From: MedAcidi-G1 sp002294285
Lineage (GTDB): Bacteria > Actinomycetota > Acidimicrobiia > Acidimicrobiales > MedAcidi-G1
Length of the DNA stretch: 64,000 nt
Direction: 5' to 3'
Assembly: GCA_963999645.1 (NCBI GenBank)
Contig: CAXEUY010000002.1
Location: 1 to 64,000 of the forward strand
Shown one piece after another: positions 26,167-34,404 of this stretch; position 1 is the stretch's first letter, and each line of letters opens with the position of its first letter. The notes below the pieces were generated by a model. It was not told where the DNA came from and did not search any database. It saw nothing but the letters and a program-made list of their open reading frames with translations. Position numbers and translations under genes: made by a program.

Positions 26167-27138
26167 TTAGTTACCAGAAAGCGCAGCTACAACCGGAGCA
26201 AATTCTTCAAGGTGTCTCTGATTGACTGAAATGTAACTTATTCCATATTCTTCACGACGACGTTCTAGAGTCTCGCAAATTTCACTCACGGAACCGATCA
26301 AGGCATGTGGGTATTCGCTGAAGTCTTCAACAGAAAAACCAAAATTAGCAGCCATTCCTTCACGCACTGAAGCTGCTTCATTAGTCACCGTTGTGAAATA
26401 AGCGGGAAGTTCAAGTTCGATTTGGTCAAATCTGGATCCAGCCCCGTCTTTTATCCACCCAATCTTTTCTCGAGTTTTTTCTGCAGTACTGCTTCCTATC
26501 CCAACCGACCCAATTTTTCCATCGGAATTATTAAAGTTAAGAGAGACAATATCAGCGAGGTTTCCAGCCGTGGTCAATATTTTCTGAGCACCACCACCGA
26601 TCATAATTTTCGGTCCGTTTTCTTGTGGTGAAACAGGGACGGCAGAGAAATTTTTTGCATAAACGTAATCGCCTTCGTGATTTAGATCAGCTCCTCGAAA
26701 AAACTCCTTACATAATTCGACAGTTTCTGCCATGCGTCTTATGCGAATGCTTGCTTTGTCCATGTTCAAACCCATTGCTTCATATTCGCTTGCAACCCAA
26801 CCAGCACCAAAGCCCACTTCAAGTCGACCCTCTGACAAAAAGTCTATTGTTGCCAGTTCCTTAGCAAGGACAGTTGGATGATGATAATCAACACAAATAA
26901 CCTTGCATCCGATCATTATTGAAGAAGTGGCGTCAGCAGCTGCCATCATGGCCGGAATAGCTGCGACTGTTTGTATCGGATGATTGGCTGCTTCTAATGC
27001 CTCTCCAGGGCCTATGTAATGGTCAGCAAGAAAAAAAGTTGAATAACCTGCATCTTCTGCCTTCTGAGCTGTTTCTCGCCACTCTGCAGGTGATTCGGGA
27101 GAAAAGTATTGGAGACCAAATCTGAATTTTTTGCCCAT
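26167..27138 (-). CDS. LLM-class F420-dependent oxidoreductase
   Basis: Luciferase-like (beta/alpha)8 barrel enzyme of 323 residues, closest by eye to the TIGR03621 group of actinobacterial F420-dependent oxidoreductases. The opening FGLQYFSPESPAEWRETAQKAE, the ADHY block, and LATIDFLSEGRLEVGFGAGW near residue 95-115 are typical. Whether the cofactor is F420 or FMN cannot be settled from sequence alone. SD AGAGGA precedes the ATG. It is divergent from an SDR gene. Confidence 0.85.
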   Translation of the reverse strand: MGKKFRFGLQYFSPESPAEWRETAQKAEDAGYSTFFLADHYIGPGEALEAANHPIQTVAAIPAMMAAADATSSIMIGCKVICVDYHHPTVLAKELATIDFLSEGRLEVGFGAGWVASEYEAMGLNMDKASIRIRRMAETVELCKEFFRGADLNHEGDYVYAKNFSAVPVSPQENGPKIMIGGGAQKILTTAGNLADIVSLNFNNSDGKIGSVGIGSSTAEKTREKIGWIKDGAGSRFDQIELELPAYFTTVTNEAASVREGMAANFGFSVEDFSEYPHALIGSVSEICETLERRREEYGISYISVNQRHLEEFAPVVAALSGN

Positions 27139-27235
27139 TGTTCCTCTTTCTATAAGTAAAAAGACCGTACGCCATGTGGTTTAGTTTTTAGAAATCGTGG
27201 CAAGCTTACTCGTAGATTTTGAATGGAGGGACAAT

Positions 27236-28018
27236 ATGGGGCAGTTGGACGGCAAAGTAGCAATTGTTACCGGATCCAGCAGAGGAATAGGCAAGGGTAT
27301 AGCCATTGTTTATGCGAGAGAAGGTGCAAAAGTAGTCGTAGCGTCGCGGACACCGTCACGTGTGGATGAAGTGGCAGAAGAAATAAGGTCGGAAGGAGGG
27401 ACAGCAATTGGCGTACCTTGTGATGTCGGCAAGAAAGACCAGATTTTTTCAATGGTTGAAAAAACAGTCGAAGAATTTGGAACGGTTGACATTTTGGTAA
27501 ACAATGCACAAGGTTTTGGAACGGAAGCAAATCCTCGGACATCGACTATTCCTACACCCATAGAGGAAACTGATGATGATGAATGGGATTACACCTTTCG
27601 TACAGGTGCTTCTGCAACTCTCTGGGGAATGCAAGCAGTTTTTCCTTATATGAAAAAAGAGGGAGGCAAGATCATCAATCTTGCCTCTGGATCAGGAATG
27701 CAAGGTTTCCCAGGCAACACTTGTTACAACGCGACCAAAGAAGCGATCAGGGCACTTACTCGCACTGCGGCTAACGAGTGGGGGAAATACGCTATATGTG
27801 TCAACACGATCAATCCCTCCTTGAGAACAGACGCATGGGAATCATGGGAGGCTGCTAATCCAGAATTTGTTCAAGGTCTCAAAGACAAAATGCCTTTAGG
27901 CAGATTAGGTAACCCCATTGAAGACGGTGGACCTCTTTTCGTTTTTCTTGCTGGATCGGGGTCTGATTACATTACGGGTATGACCATCATGTTAAATGGT
28001 GGGCGCCATATGCCTTAG
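27236..28018 (+). CDS. Short-chain dehydrogenase/reductase
   Basis: Classical SDR of 260 residues: TGSSRGIG cofactor motif near residue 12, NNAQ in place of NNAG, and catalytic YNATK in the TCYNATKEAIRALT segment. ATG 27236 has a strong GGAGGG box at 27225-27230; the frame runs 13 codons further upstream but without support. The VOC gene follows at 8 nt, so the two are probably co-transcribed and act on the same compound. Substrate unknown. Confidence 0.9.
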   Translation: MGQLDGKVAIVTGSSRGIGKGIAIVYAREGAKVVVASRTPSRVDEVAEEIRSEGGTAIGVPCDVGKKDQIFSMVEKTVEEFGTVDILVNNAQGFGTEANPRTSTIPTPIEETDDDEWDYTFRTGASATLWGMQAVFPYMKKEGGKIINLASGSGMQGFPGNTCYNATKEAIRALTRTAANEWGKYAICVNTINPSLRTDAWESWEAANPEFVQGLKDKMPLGRLGNPIEDGGPLFVFLAGSGSDYITGMTIMLNGGRHMP

Positions 28019-28026
28019 GAATTAAA

Positions 28027-28566
28027 TTGGAACCATTAATCAGATATCCGATATTTCAACATGCTTGGTTTGTCAATGATTTGGAAAAAGTTTGCCATGC
28101 TTGGCATCGTGCTGTGGGTGCAGGCCCATTTTTTATAACAGAAAATCATGTCACAGAAACACAGACATATCGTGGTCAGACTTTCTTAACACCGTTGCAT
28201 TATGCGTTCGGCTACCACGGGGAAACTCAAGTTCAATTTATACAACAGGATGAAGATGCCCCTTCTATTTATCGTGATATGTATAAAAAAGGTGAAGAAG
28301 GTTTTCATCACATAGCAATGCTGGTTCCTGATGCTGATGTTAAGACTGAAGCAGAAAGATTCCGCAAAGCTGGTTATCCGATTGCTTCAGAACTGTGGTC
28401 GCATGCTGATGTGGCGTATATCGACACTCGTGATTTGATCGGCTGCTTCCTGGAGTTGCATGGTGACAACGAAGAGATTCGAGGAGTTTTTGCACCATGG
28501 TTAGATGCTAGAGAAAATTGGGATGGTGTAACAGACCCTGTTAGATACAGGAAACAATCTGCTTGA
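28027..28566 (+). CDS. VOC (glyoxalase-like) protein
   Basis: A 179-residue VOC-fold protein with two beta-alpha-beta repeats: FQHAWFVNDLEKVCHAWHRA at the N-terminus and FHHIAMLVPDAD in the second half. It resembles methylmalonyl-CoA epimerase-like and lactoylglutathione lyase-like proteins and is related to the VOC protein at 23.6 kb. Likely metal ligands are His in FQHAW, His in FHHIA and Glu in FLELHGD. The start is TTG with AGGA 6 nt upstream. Function unknown. Confidence 0.78.
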   Translation: MEPLIRYPIFQHAWFVNDLEKVCHAWHRAVGAGPFFITENHVTETQTYRGQTFLTPLHYAFGYHGETQVQFIQQDEDAPSIYRDMYKKGEEGFHHIAMLVPDADVKTEAERFRKAGYPIASELWSHADVAYIDTRDLIGCFLELHGDNEEIRGVFAPWLDARENWDGVTDPVRYRKQSA

Positions 28567-28575
28567 TTGCAAACG

Positions 28576-28649
28576 TGGAGCTAGGGGGATTTGAACCCCC
28601 GACCTCCTCCATGCCATGGAGGCGCTCTAGCCAACTGAGCTATAGCCCC
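28576..28649 (-). tRNA. tRNA-Ala (GGC anticodon)
   Basis: A full cloverleaf folds on the minus strand: a 7-bp acceptor stem GGGGCTA/TAGCTCC with one G-U pair, D arm with GCTCAGTTGGCTAGAGC, anticodon stem CCTCC/GGAGG with loop ATGGCAT (anticodon GGC), and T arm with GGTTCAAATCC. The discriminator is A, and CCA is not encoded. GGC reads alanine codons GCC and GCU. Confidence 0.95.
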
Positions 28650-28733
28650 TGAAGAAAGAAATGGTAGCAGAAACCTGTAGGCACTTGCTCCAAGTAATGC
28701 AAATCTATTCACAAAGGTTGTAAAAAGCTTCGG

Positions 28734-28739
28734 TAGTCT
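28734..28739 (+). promoter_or_regulatory. Putative leaderless -10 element for leuS
   Basis: TAGTCT lies 7 nt before the GTG start of leuS at 28747; no Shine-Dalgarno sequence is present. Confidence 0.4.
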
Positions 28740-28746
28740 CAAATAC

Positions 28747-31221
28747 GTGGAACAAACTTATAAACCTCAAGAAATAGAGTCTCGTTGGCAACAGAGGTGG
28801 ATCGACGAAGGCACCTATGAGGTAGACAACGACGATCCGCGTCCTTCTTATTACGTTCTTTCCATGTACCCCTATCCAAGCGGGCCAGCTCACATGGGTC
28901 ACGTGAGAAATTACACGATGGGTGATTTGCTTGTTAGATATCGAACAATGAGAGGAGATGGAGTTTTATCTCCTATTGGATTTGACTCTTTCGGACTTCC
29001 TGCAGAAAATGCAGCAATAAAAACCGGAACTCATCCTCGAATTCACACCAAGGAAAATATAGAAAAGTTGTCTGCTTCTCTTCGCAGAATTGGAGCAGCT
29101 TACGACCTGCGGAGATCGTTTAGCAGTCATGATGATCAATACATGAAATGGACCCAATGGATTTTTCTCAAGCTATACAGTGCTGGTCTTGCGTACAGAG
29201 ACAGAGCATCTGTTAATTGGTGCCCTGGCTGTCAAACTGTCCTAGCAAATGAGCAAGTTCTGACAGATGGCACATGTGAAAGATCTGGAGATCTTGTAGA
29301 GAACAGGGAAATGGAACAATGGTTTTACCGTATTACTGAATACGCGCAGCAACTAATAGATGATTTAGAAACAGTCGAATGGCCAGAAAAAGTCAAGCTG
29401 ATGCAACAAAACTGGATAGGTCGCTCCGAAGGTGCTGAATTTGGTCTAGCAATCGCAGACATTGAAGGGGGAAAGAGGCAAGATTTACCACCATTGCATG
29501 TTTACACAACTCGTCCTGATACAGCTTTTGGAATGACGTTTGCTGTTATGTCTCCTGAACATCCAAGAGTTGATGAACTCGTGACCGAAGAAAATAAGTC
29601 TGCAGTTACTTCTTTTCAAAAAGAAGTCTCAAACCGTTCTGAAATGGATCGTCTTTCTTCAGAGGGAAACATTGCTAAGAGAGGAGTTCCTACTGGTTCT
29701 TTTGTGATAAATCCATTTACAAACAAACCTGTTCCTCTATTTTTAGCCGACTATGTTCTGATGAACTATGGAACAGGTGCAATCATGGCAGTTCCTGGTG
29801 AAGATCAACGAGATTGGGATTTTGCTATTGCTCATGGTTGTGAAATTATTCGCACTGTACAACCACCAGAAGGTTTTGACGGTGAAGCTTATACAGGAGA
29901 TGGCTTGTCAATAAACAGCGATTTTCTAAACGGAATGCAAATAAAAGAAGCCAAAGAAAAAGCAATTCAATGGCTTGAGGATCAAAACTTAGGTTTTCAC
30001 AGAGTTAATTATCGTCTTAGAGATTGGCTTGTCTCGCGTCAAAGATACTGGGGATGTCCTATTCCGATTATTTTCTGTGATGAATGTGGTGAACAACCGG
30101 TTCCAGAAAATGATCTACCCGTACAATTGCCGGATGATGTCAAATTCATGCCAACAGGGAGGTCACCACTTACAACACACGAAGGATTCCTCAAAGTTGA
30201 ATGTCCAAAGTGTGGACGGGAAGCGCAACGTGAAACAGACACAATGGATACTTTTGTTGACTCCTCGTGGTATTTTTTGAGATTTACAGATCCATTAAAC
30301 GAAAAAGACCCTTTTGGGGAAGATGCCATAAATAAGTGGCTTCCGGTTGATCAGTACATAGGTGGGGTTGAGCATGCAATTCTCCACTTGATGTACGCTC
30401 GTTTTTTCACAAAGGCATTGTCGGATCTGGGAGTAGCTCCGAAAGATCTGAGGGAGCCCTTTAAGAGACTTTTCACGCAAGGGATGATACGTCTAGGGGG
30501 CTCAAAAATGTCAAAATCAAAAGGCAATCTGGTTGCCCCAGAAGCAATTCTCGATGATCAAGGAGCTGATGCTTTGCGTTTAGCTCACCTTCAAGTGAAA
30601 CCCCCTCAAGAAGATGTTGATTGGGAAGATTTTGGGATTGACGGTTGCGCTAAGTTTTTAAATCGTGTTTGGCGTGTAGCTCATCCTGACACTTCATTGT
30701 TGAAAGAGACAAGAGAAGGGGAATTGAATAAGAGAGACGAAGAAATAGTCAGGCAAACAAACCTTTTAATTGAAAGAGTAACTAACGACTACGATCGATG
30801 GTCATACAATACGGCTGTAGCTGCTTTCATGGAATTTACAAACACTTTGTACCGCTGGATACAAACAGAAGAAGGTGCACATACGGAAGTTCTAAAGTCA
30901 GCAGTAGACACTCTTTTGCTTGTTATGGCACCTGCTACACCTCATTTTTGTGCAGAGTTATGGGAGATCAGGAACTCAGCTCACATACATGAAGAACCAT
31001 GGCCACAAGCAGATAAGTCAAAAATTGAATCTGAAACAGTAACCGTTGTAGTTCAGGTGAATGGAAAACTTAAAGACAGAATAGAAGCAGCATCGAATTT
31101 AAGTGAAACCGAAATGCAAGAATTAGCTTTAGCTTCGATACGGATAAAAGAAGTTTTGTCTGATCAGGTTCCAAAACGAATAATTGTCAGACCACCTTCT
31201 CTAGTCAACATAGTCGTATAG
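28747..31221 (+). CDS. leuS: Leucyl-tRNA synthetase
   Basis: Class I aminoacyl-tRNA synthetase charging tRNA-Leu. The 824-residue length fits bacterial LeuRS. The HIGH motif is HMGH (49-52) within YPSGPAHMGHVRNY, the KMSKS motif is at 587-591, the CP1 editing domain lies between about 225 and 420 (with TTRPDT block), and the anticodon/C-terminal domains end in IVRPPSLVNIVV. A zinc-type knuckle CDEC...CPKC follows near residue 445-485. GTG start, apparently leaderless. It is divergent from tRNA-Ala and convergent with the PAC2 gene. Confidence 0.97.
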   Translation: MEQTYKPQEIESRWQQRWIDEGTYEVDNDDPRPSYYVLSMYPYPSGPAHMGHVRNYTMGDLLVRYRTMRGDGVLSPIGFDSFGLPAENAAIKTGTHPRIHTKENIEKLSASLRRIGAAYDLRRSFSSHDDQYMKWTQWIFLKLYSAGLAYRDRASVNWCPGCQTVLANEQVLTDGTCERSGDLVENREMEQWFYRITEYAQQLIDDLETVEWPEKVKLMQQNWIGRSEGAEFGLAIADIEGGKRQDLPPLHVYTTRPDTAFGMTFAVMSPEHPRVDELVTEENKSAVTSFQKEVSNRSEMDRLSSEGNIAKRGVPTGSFVINPFTNKPVPLFLADYVLMNYGTGAIMAVPGEDQRDWDFAIAHGCEIIRTVQPPEGFDGEAYTGDGLSINSDFLNGMQIKEAKEKAIQWLEDQNLGFHRVNYRLRDWLVSRQRYWGCPIPIIFCDECGEQPVPENDLPVQLPDDVKFMPTGRSPLTTHEGFLKVECPKCGREAQRETDTMDTFVDSSWYFLRFTDPLNEKDPFGEDAINKWLPVDQYIGGVEHAILHLMYARFFTKALSDLGVAPKDLREPFKRLFTQGMIRLGGSKMSKSKGNLVAPEAILDDQGADALRLAHLQVKPPQEDVDWEDFGIDGCAKFLNRVWRVAHPDTSLLKETREGELNKRDEEIVRQTNLLIERVTNDYDRWSYNTAVAAFMEFTNTLYRWIQTEEGAHTEVLKSAVDTLLLVMAPATPHFCAELWEIRNSAHIHEEPWPQADKSKIESETVTVVVQVNGKLKDRIEAASNLSETEMQELALASIRIKEVLSDQVPKRIIVRPPSLVNIVV

Positions 31222-31232
31222 AAAAATTTGAA

Positions 31233-32105
31233 TTAAATATCATCCTGTGAACGAAGAAAATTTTGCAGCTCTTCGGCAAGGTCGTCACCTGAAGGAAGAC
31301 TGCTGCCGGGATCATTCAGTTCGTCGTAAGCAATTTCTAATTTCTCTATCATTGTAAGATGCTCTTCATTGTTGCCAATTAGTTGATCCAGTCTGCTTCG
31401 GGTGTTTAACGCGTTTTGATCAAGTTTAAAGTCGCGATTCCATATACCCGAGATTTCCCTGAGACCTTCTAAAAGAGCAACGGTAGCAGGCGGGTATGGA
31501 CCTGTTGAAAGATAGTGAGGGACTTGAGCCCAAAGACCTATAGCAGGTGTACCAGCAAGAGCAACCTCAGCTTCTATGACTGCTTGAAGTCCAGCTGGAA
31601 CTTTAATTGAGGCAGTAACAAAATCTAATTTGGCTGCCATCTCAATCGAACTTGCAGTACAAGAGAGTCTAGTTGGTCTGGTGTGGGGAACTGCGGCAGG
31701 ATATGCGCCAAGACCTATTACTAGAGAGACATCAAGGCCATAACAAATGTTTGTAACTGCATCTGTAAAAACTTTCCAATCATGATCTGGTTCTGGTCCG
31801 TGTAGAACACAAGCGTCAGGTCCCTCTAAGCCTTCGATATGTAAAAGCTCTATTGAAGGCCATTCTAAATTCTCTACGACCCCTTCATTTAAATGGAGAA
31901 CAGGTCTTCTGGCGCGGTGGTCAAGAAGTCTGTCAGTGTCGAATTTGACCATTGTATAGATTTCAGCTTTTGACAGAAGGGACTCTTTAGCACTGTGAGC
32001 AATACCTGAAGAGTCAATCCAACCATCTAATGCCAAGATAAGGACAGGTTTGTCGAGTTCTTTAAGTTCAGCAAATTCAAAAAGATGCTCATAGTTGTCA
32101 GACAT
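31233..32105 (-). CDS. PAC2 family protein
   Basis: A 290-residue PAC2-domain protein (PF09754), homologous to archaeal/eukaryal proteasome assembly chaperone 2 and to an actinobacterial family seen in proteasome-bearing and proteasome-less species. Recognisable segments are PVLILALDGWIDSSGIA at the start and VIGLGAYPAAVPHTRPT, plus IGLWAQVPHYLSTGPYP in the middle. Its role in bacteria is not established. An AAGGAA Shine-Dalgarno precedes the ATG. It starts 1 nt after the stop of the kinase-like gene and is likely co-transcribed with it. Confidence 0.87.
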   Translation of the reverse strand: MSDNYEHLFEFAELKELDKPVLILALDGWIDSSGIAHSAKESLLSKAEIYTMVKFDTDRLLDHRARRPVLHLNEGVVENLEWPSIELLHIEGLEGPDACVLHGPEPDHDWKVFTDAVTNICYGLDVSLVIGLGAYPAAVPHTRPTRLSCTASSIEMAAKLDFVTASIKVPAGLQAVIEAEVALAGTPAIGLWAQVPHYLSTGPYPPATVALLEGLREISGIWNRDFKLDQNALNTRSRLDQLIGNNEEHLTMIEKLEIAYDELNDPGSSLPSGDDLAEELQNFLRSQDDI

Positions 32106-32106
32106 G

Positions 32107-33138
32107 TTATTTCCTTTGCAAAAAGTCTTTAAAAGTAGAGTCAGCTAAATCAACTAGAAGCAGGACACGTTCACCAAAAATATTAATCGCGGCATTATCG
32201 GTTTCACTTCCCATCACTCCGGCTGCATATCTTGTGTAAACACCTTCAAGGATGCAGGCGAGTCTCCAATAAGCAAAAGAGATGTAGAAATCTAATTTTG
32301 AAAGGTCTCTTTCGCTTAGATCTCCATAAAGAGAGCGAACTTCTGAAGGGGTTGGAAAACCCTCAATTGACATAGCTTGCGTTTCCATACCCGTCAGATT
32401 ATTCGAGTAGGCAATAATTGCAGCTACATCCGAAAGAACGTCGCCAAGTGTGCATAGCTCCCAGTCCAGGACAGCAGCTACTTCACCTGTTTCAGTCATG
32501 ATGGTGTTATCTAATCTGTAATCACCGTGCACTATTCCAACGCCTTGTTGTTCAGGAACATTTTTTAGAAGGTTGTCGTGCACTTCGAAAACGCCGGAAA
32601 TTTCCCTATTGGTTGATAGTTCAAATTGCGCTTTCCATCGTTTCAACTGTCTTTCTATGTAACCATCTCTTCTCGCCAGATCCCCGAGTCCCACAGCGTC
32701 TACATCTACTGAGTGCAGGGAGGCAAGAGTAGCCAAGAGTGACTTGCCCATTCTCTCGCGTATCTCAAGAGGCTGGGCAGCAGCAATTTCGGCGTCGCGG
32801 ACCACTATTCCATCTACAAAATCCATCACATAAAAAGGCGCATCGTTTACTTCTACGTCCTCACAGAGTCCAATAACTTTAGGAACTGGAACTCCGCTTC
32901 CTTCTAAAGCTTTGATCACACGATATTCACGAGTCATGTCATGTGCGGTGGCAAGGACGTGACCTAGAGGAGGGCGTCTAAGAACCCATTTTCTGCCCGA
33001 GTCGTCTGCAACTGTATAAGTCAAGTTTGAATGACCTCCGACAATTTGTTGGTATTCAAGATTTCCTTCAACTCCGTCAACATGAGAGTCGATCCACTTC
33101 CGTAGTTCATTTTCTCTGATTCCGGGAGTTGTGTTCAT
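32107..33138 (-). CDS. APH-family phosphotransferase (ACAD10/11-like)
   Basis: Kinase-like protein of 343 residues in the aminoglycoside phosphotransferase superfamily, the subgroup related to the N-terminal kinase domain of human ACAD10/11. The catalytic loop is HGDYRLDN (HxDxxxxN) near residue 205 and the metal-binding Asp is in VLDWE. In actinobacteria such genes often sit by fatty-acid or steroid catabolic genes and may phosphorylate hydroxylated acyl chains; here this is inference. TACCGT lies 6 nt before the ATG, consistent with a leaderless message. The downstream PAC2 gene is in the same unit. Confidence 0.85.
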   Translation of the reverse strand: MNTTPGIRENELRKWIDSHVDGVEGNLEYQQIVGGHSNLTYTVADDSGRKWVLRRPPLGHVLATAHDMTREYRVIKALEGSGVPVPKVIGLCEDVEVNDAPFYVMDFVDGIVVRDAEIAAAQPLEIRERMGKSLLATLASLHSVDVDAVGLGDLARRDGYIERQLKRWKAQFELSTNREISGVFEVHDNLLKNVPEQQGVGIVHGDYRLDNTIMTETGEVAAVLDWELCTLGDVLSDVAAIIAYSNNLTGMETQAMSIEGFPTPSEVRSLYGDLSERDLSKLDFYISFAYWRLACILEGVYTRYAAGVMGSETDNAAINIFGERVLLLVDLADSTFKDFLQRK

Positions 33139-33144
33139 GCTCAG

Positions 33145-33150
33145 ACGGTA
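33145..33150 (-). promoter_or_regulatory. Putative leaderless -10 element for kinase/PAC2 unit
   Basis: On the minus strand TACCGT is followed by 6 nt and the ATG at 33138. Confidence 0.45.
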
Positions 33151-33216
33151 GTGGAGGAAAGCGTATCTCTCTACCCTGAAAGGAAGGAATTTTTTTTTCT
33201 TGTTGGGTGGATGAAG

Positions 33217-33924
33217 ATGACTCTAGAAGTAACTGATAATGATTTCGAAAAGGAAGTACTTGAGCGTTCAGAAAATCAGCCTGTAGTAGTTGACCTTTGG
33301 GCTCCATGGTGTGGCCCTTGCAAAAGCTTGGGACCAATACTTGAAAAAGTTATTGAAGAGACAAAAGGAGCAGTGCAGCTTGTCAAAGTAAATATTGATG
33401 ATAATCCAGGAGTAGCGGGAGCTTTTAGGGTCCAGTCGATTCCAGCCGTTTTTGCTATACATAAAAAAGATGTTGTTAGTAGTTTCGTGGGAGCACAGGG
33501 AGAAGATGCTGTACGGGACTTTGTTCAGAAGTTGCTAGCAAAAGAAGAACCAACAGAATTAGAGAAATTAATTGAAAATGGTGACGAAGAGTCCTTGAGA
33601 AAGGCTTTAGAAATTGAAGCAGATAATGCCATAGCAGTAACTTCTCTTGCTCAATTTCTAGTGGAGCGAAATGGGGATGGTGACAAAGAAGAGGCGGTTA
33701 ATATTCTTGAGCGTATTCCTGAGACCCCTGAAACGAGAAGAGTTTTAGCGATAGCTAGACTTGAGGACGTAGGTGATATTGAGTCAGAGCTAAGTGAATT
33801 GATTGGAAAAGTGAAAATTGATGAGAAGGCACGAGGTAGATTTATTGATCTTCTTGAGTTATTGGGTCCAGACGATCCCAAAACTAGCGAATGGAGACAG
33901 CGCTTAACGTCTGCACTTTTCTAA
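33217..33924 (+). CDS. Thioredoxin-TPR protein, CnoX/YbbN-like
   Basis: A cytoplasmic thioredoxin-fold protein with a C-terminal TPR-like helical region, as in the CnoX/YbbN chaperedoxins that protect clients from oxidative aggregation. The active site WCGPC is intact at Trp31-Cys35, so redox activity is likely retained. The thioredoxin domain covers about 1-110 and the helical repeats about 115-235. I choose ATG 33217, 6 nt after GGGTGG; ATG 33211 and a GTG at 33151 are also in frame but less supported. It stands alone at the left edge of an acyl-CoA-type gene group. Confidence 0.88.
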   Translation: MTLEVTDNDFEKEVLERSENQPVVVDLWAPWCGPCKSLGPILEKVIEETKGAVQLVKVNIDDNPGVAGAFRVQSIPAVFAIHKKDVVSSFVGAQGEDAVRDFVQKLLAKEEPTELEKLIENGDEESLRKALEIEADNAIAVTSLAQFLVERNGDGDKEEAVNILERIPETPETRRVLAIARLEDVGDIESELSELIGKVKIDEKARGRFIDLLELLGPDDPKTSEWRQRLTSALF

Positions 33925-33943
33925 AAGAAAGGAATCAAACAAG

Positions 33944-34402
33944 GTGTCCAAAGAAACTAAAATTGATACTCCGGCAGTAGAGGGATTTTTTACTCAAGGT
34001 AAAGAACCATGTTTGATTGGTGGTCGTTATAGAGAGTCAGGAGGCTACTGTTTCCCTAAAAATCTCGGAGGATCAGATCCTGACTTTCCAGATGATGGGA
34101 TTGAGGAGGTTACTTTGAGCAGATTTGGAAAGATCTGGTCATACACCAATAGCACCTATCCGCCTCCTCCTCCTTTCATCGCAGCTGAACCATATGAGCC
34201 AATCGTCATAGCAGCGGTTGAACTAGAAAAAGAAAAAATGGTTGTGTTAGGTCAAGTCGTAGATGGATTCAGCGTTGAAGATCTACACATAGGCATGTCA
34301 GTAGAAGTGGAAGTAGGAACTTTATATGAAGACTCTGAATACCGTTACTTGACATGGATGTGGAAACCTTTGCCTGAGCAAAATATAAAGGATAAGAAAT
34401 AG
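33944..34402 (+). CDS. DUF35-type OB-fold protein (thiolase partner)
   Basis: A 152-residue protein of the DUF35/OB-fold type usually encoded next to SCP-x-like thiolases, which it binds as acyl-CoA binding partner. The OB part is visible as VTLSRFGKIWSYT... followed by VIAAVELEKEKMVVLGQVV. The N-terminal rubredoxin-like zinc ribbon is degenerate: only Cys residues near 18 and 34 remain rather than two CxxC pairs. GTG start with AAAGGAA upstream. The thiolase gene follows at 2 nt, so the two are almost certainly co-translated. Confidence 0.82.
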   Translation: MSKETKIDTPAVEGFFTQGKEPCLIGGRYRESGGYCFPKNLGGSDPDFPDDGIEEVTLSRFGKIWSYTNSTYPPPPPFIAAEPYEPIVIAAVELEKEKMVVLGQVVDGFSVEDLHIGMSVEVEVGTLYEDSEYRYLTWMWKPLPEQNIKDKK

Positions 34403-34404
34403 GT

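Noticed and set aside
33151..33216. GTG start at 33151 for the thioredoxin-like protein
   Set aside because: The extra 22 residues are not thioredoxin-like and start adjacent to the divergent kinase promoter; ATG 33217 has a GGGTGG box at good spacing.
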